From JAPLJQ01 sp037143735 (GTDB lineage: Bacteria > Desulfobacterota > Syntrophia > Syntrophales > UBA2185), in contig JBAWYD010000132.1 in NCBI GenBank assembly GCA_037143735.1, positions 1 to 6,086 on the forward strand: 6,086 nucleotides of DNA. The letters run 5' to 3'. Shown in pieces: positions 4,963 to 6,086 of the stretch. The stretch's first letter is position 1. Every line of letters begins with the position of its first letter. The position numbers and the translations under genes were made by a program. Under the pieces are notes generated by a model. The model made no database searches, was not told the origin of the DNA, and worked only from the letters and a program-made list of their open reading frames with translations.

Positions 4963-5990
4963 TGATAAGAAATATAATTACATTAACTTTGAATGATTTA
5001 GCCATTGCATTTAAGAATAAGACAATCTTTCTGATTCTTTTTATACCTTTTTTTGTTTTTTTCTCTTTGAAGTTAGTAGATGGGACAGATGCAGACTTTA
5101 AAAAAATTAATATCGGACTTATTCAAAAAGAAATGTATGCTCCTGTTATTCTGCAAACCATTAAATCAGCCGATAGAGTATTTACAGTTTATCGCGTTTC
5201 TAATGAAGAGGAAGGCAAAAGGTGGTTAAAAGAAAAAAAAATAGACGGCCTGTTATTAATATCTGAAAAAGAACAAAACAGTTTAGATCTTGTAGTTTTA
5301 AAAAAAGAGTCTTTACTGACCCTTTCAATAGTGGAGAGCTTTTCTGCATTACAAAAAGCAGTAGAAGGAAAAAGCATAAACTGGATTTCTGATATTAAGC
5401 CTCTTCAGGAAGGTGGGATTCAAAAACAAACTTTGCCGACCTGGATTCTAATGTTAGTTTTACTGGTAAGCTTCATTATAATGCCCGCGCAAGTTGCCGA
5501 AGAAAAGGAAAAAAAATTACTTCTTGCTCTTTTGCAAACTCCCATGCGCGAAATTGAGTGGCTTATTGCTAAATTGTTTTTAGGCATGATTTTAATATTC
5601 ATAGCAGTCCTATTCCTCCATCTGCTGGGTAAATTTGATCTTGGGAATGTCTGGAGTTATGTTGCATTTATAGGGGTTGGCAGTTTCTGTTTCAGCTCTT
5701 ACGGAATCTTTTTGGGTTTTTTATGCCGCAATCAGGCTAGCGCCAGAACTTTAGGCGTTATCTTCTATCTACCCCATCTGCTTCCTTCTGCGTTAGCGGA
5801 TTTTTCACAAAGATTAACCGCCGTTGCTCCTTTTTTACCTTCCTACCAGTTTTATGAGTCAGTTAAATCAATCCTCTTAGAGGGAGGCAGAATATCAAAT
5901 CTATCTCCGGAATGGATATATTTGCTTTCAGTCGGACTATTAACCTTTTTCTTCGCATATCTACTAATGAAAAAACGCTGGCTAATGTAA
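4959..5990 (+). CDS. ABC-2-type transporter permease
   Basis: This is a 343-residue inner-membrane permease, partner of the ATPase whose stop codon it overlaps by 4 bp. The topology is typical of ABC-2 exporters. A first helix lies at about 22-40, followed by a soluble, presumably periplasmic domain (about 41-158) and then five helices at about 160-178, 203-222, 231-254, 264-282 and 318-336. The segment AEEKEKKLLLALLQTPM (180-196) matches the conserved cytoplasmic coupling region of this family (EKEKGT-like, then a short-helix TP motif), which contacts the ATPase. The C-terminus is basic (MKKRWLM). ABC-2 exporters carry lipids, polysaccharides, drugs, ions or peptides; nothing here identifies the cargo. 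The twin microproteins upstream are candidates for partner or cargo. Codon use is AT-rich like the ATPase gene and unlike the regulators on the left. The first ATG of the MM pair is taken as the start because of the ATGA overlap. Confidence 0.92.
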   Translation: MMIRNIITLTLNDLAIAFKNKTIFLILFIPFFVFFSLKLVDGTDADFKKINIGLIQKEMYAPVILQTIKSADRVFTVYRVSNEEEGKRWLKEKKIDGLLLISEKEQNSLDLVVLKKESLLTLSIVESFSALQKAVEGKSINWISDIKPLQEGGIQKQTLPTWILMLVLLVSFIIMPAQVAEEKEKKLLLALLQTPMREIEWLIAKLFLGMILIFIAVLFLHLLGKFDLGNVWSYVAFIGVGSFCFSSYGIFLGFLCRNQASARTLGVIFYLPHLLPSALADFSQRLTAVAPFLPSYQFYESVKSILLEGGRISNLSPEWIYLLSVGLLTFFFAYLLMKKRWLM

Positions 5991-5992
5991 AA

Positions 5993-6018
5993 GGAATCAG
6001 ATCAAGTCATCTGACTCC
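5993..6018 (+). other. hairpin after the ABC operon, possible transcript 3' end
   Basis: GGA-A-TCAGAT (5993-6002) pairs with ATCTGA-C-TCC (6009-6018): 9 of 10 pairs with an A/C mismatch around the 6-nt loop CAAGTC. It sits 2 bp after the permease stop codon. No T-run follows, so it is at best a weak or factor-assisted terminator. It touches the left edge of the second repeat copy. Confidence 0.45.
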
Positions 6019-6086
6019 CTTCAAGGTATCCCTCAATATGTTGAGGTTCCACCAAATATTGAGGCCAAACGAATCATTTCATACTT
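6017..6086. repeat. 70-bp dispersed direct repeat, copy 2 (may continue past the window)
   Basis: Same orientation as 3600-3669, 64 of 70 identical, and 2417 bp away. It starts 26 bp after the permease stop codon. T at 6037 breaks the perfect palindrome of copy 1, leaving CCTCAA/TTGAGG at 6031-6046. It creates instead a 9-bp inverted repeat, CCTCAATAT (6031-6039) with ATATTGAGG (6056-6064). The match runs to the last base, so the right border is unknown. Confidence 0.9.

Noticed and set aside
3600..6086. CRISPR array or integron attC sites
   Set aside because: There are only two widely spaced repeats, and gene-sized DNA separates them. The GTTRRRY/RYYYAAC core pairs of attC sites are not present.

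Overview
The window looks like a piece of a Gram-negative, Proteobacteria/Desulfobacterota-type genome (inference). The grounds are a hybrid histidine kinase next to a response regulator with a sigma-54-activating AAA+ domain and a Fis-type helix-turn-helix, plus a close match to a sigma-54 (-24/-12) promoter. The left half (about 1-3588) is visibly GC-rich. The right half (about 3590-6086) is AT-rich with different codon choice, which suggests two pieces of different origin.

Layout: 2-130 is the 3' end of an unidentified gene. About 211-309 is an orphan coding-like remnant. 339-2079 is one hybrid histidine kinase gene (PAS, HisKA, HATPase, REC), split by a one-base frameshift near 1743 into kinase and receiver pieces. 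2095-3588 is a full-length REC/AAA+/Fis-HTH regulator. 3589-3898 holds a 70-bp repeat with a perfect 16-bp palindrome and, about 125 bp further on, the sigma-54 promoter candidate at 3746-3762. 3899-3973 and 3988-4062 are two tandem 24-codon genes for nearly identical one-helix membrane microproteins, each with a strong ribosome binding site and lying in an 89-bp tandem duplication. 4063-4281 is a leader rich in inverted repeats. 4282-4962 and 4959-5990 form a two-gene ABC-2-type transporter operon (ATPase and permease, overlapping by 4 bp). A second copy of the 70-bp repeat begins at 6017 and runs to the window end.

Working model (inference): the kinase/regulator pair senses a signal. The sigma-54 activator binds the palindrome as an upstream enhancer and fires the 3746-3762 promoter, making the twin microproteins and perhaps the ABC transporter downstream. 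The microproteins may be small stress or transporter-associated membrane peptides, peptide cargo of the transporter, or toxin-like hydrophobic peptides; the sequence does not decide. The same-orientation repeats bracketing the AT-rich block fit either a repeated regulatory site or the borders of an acquired or mobile segment.
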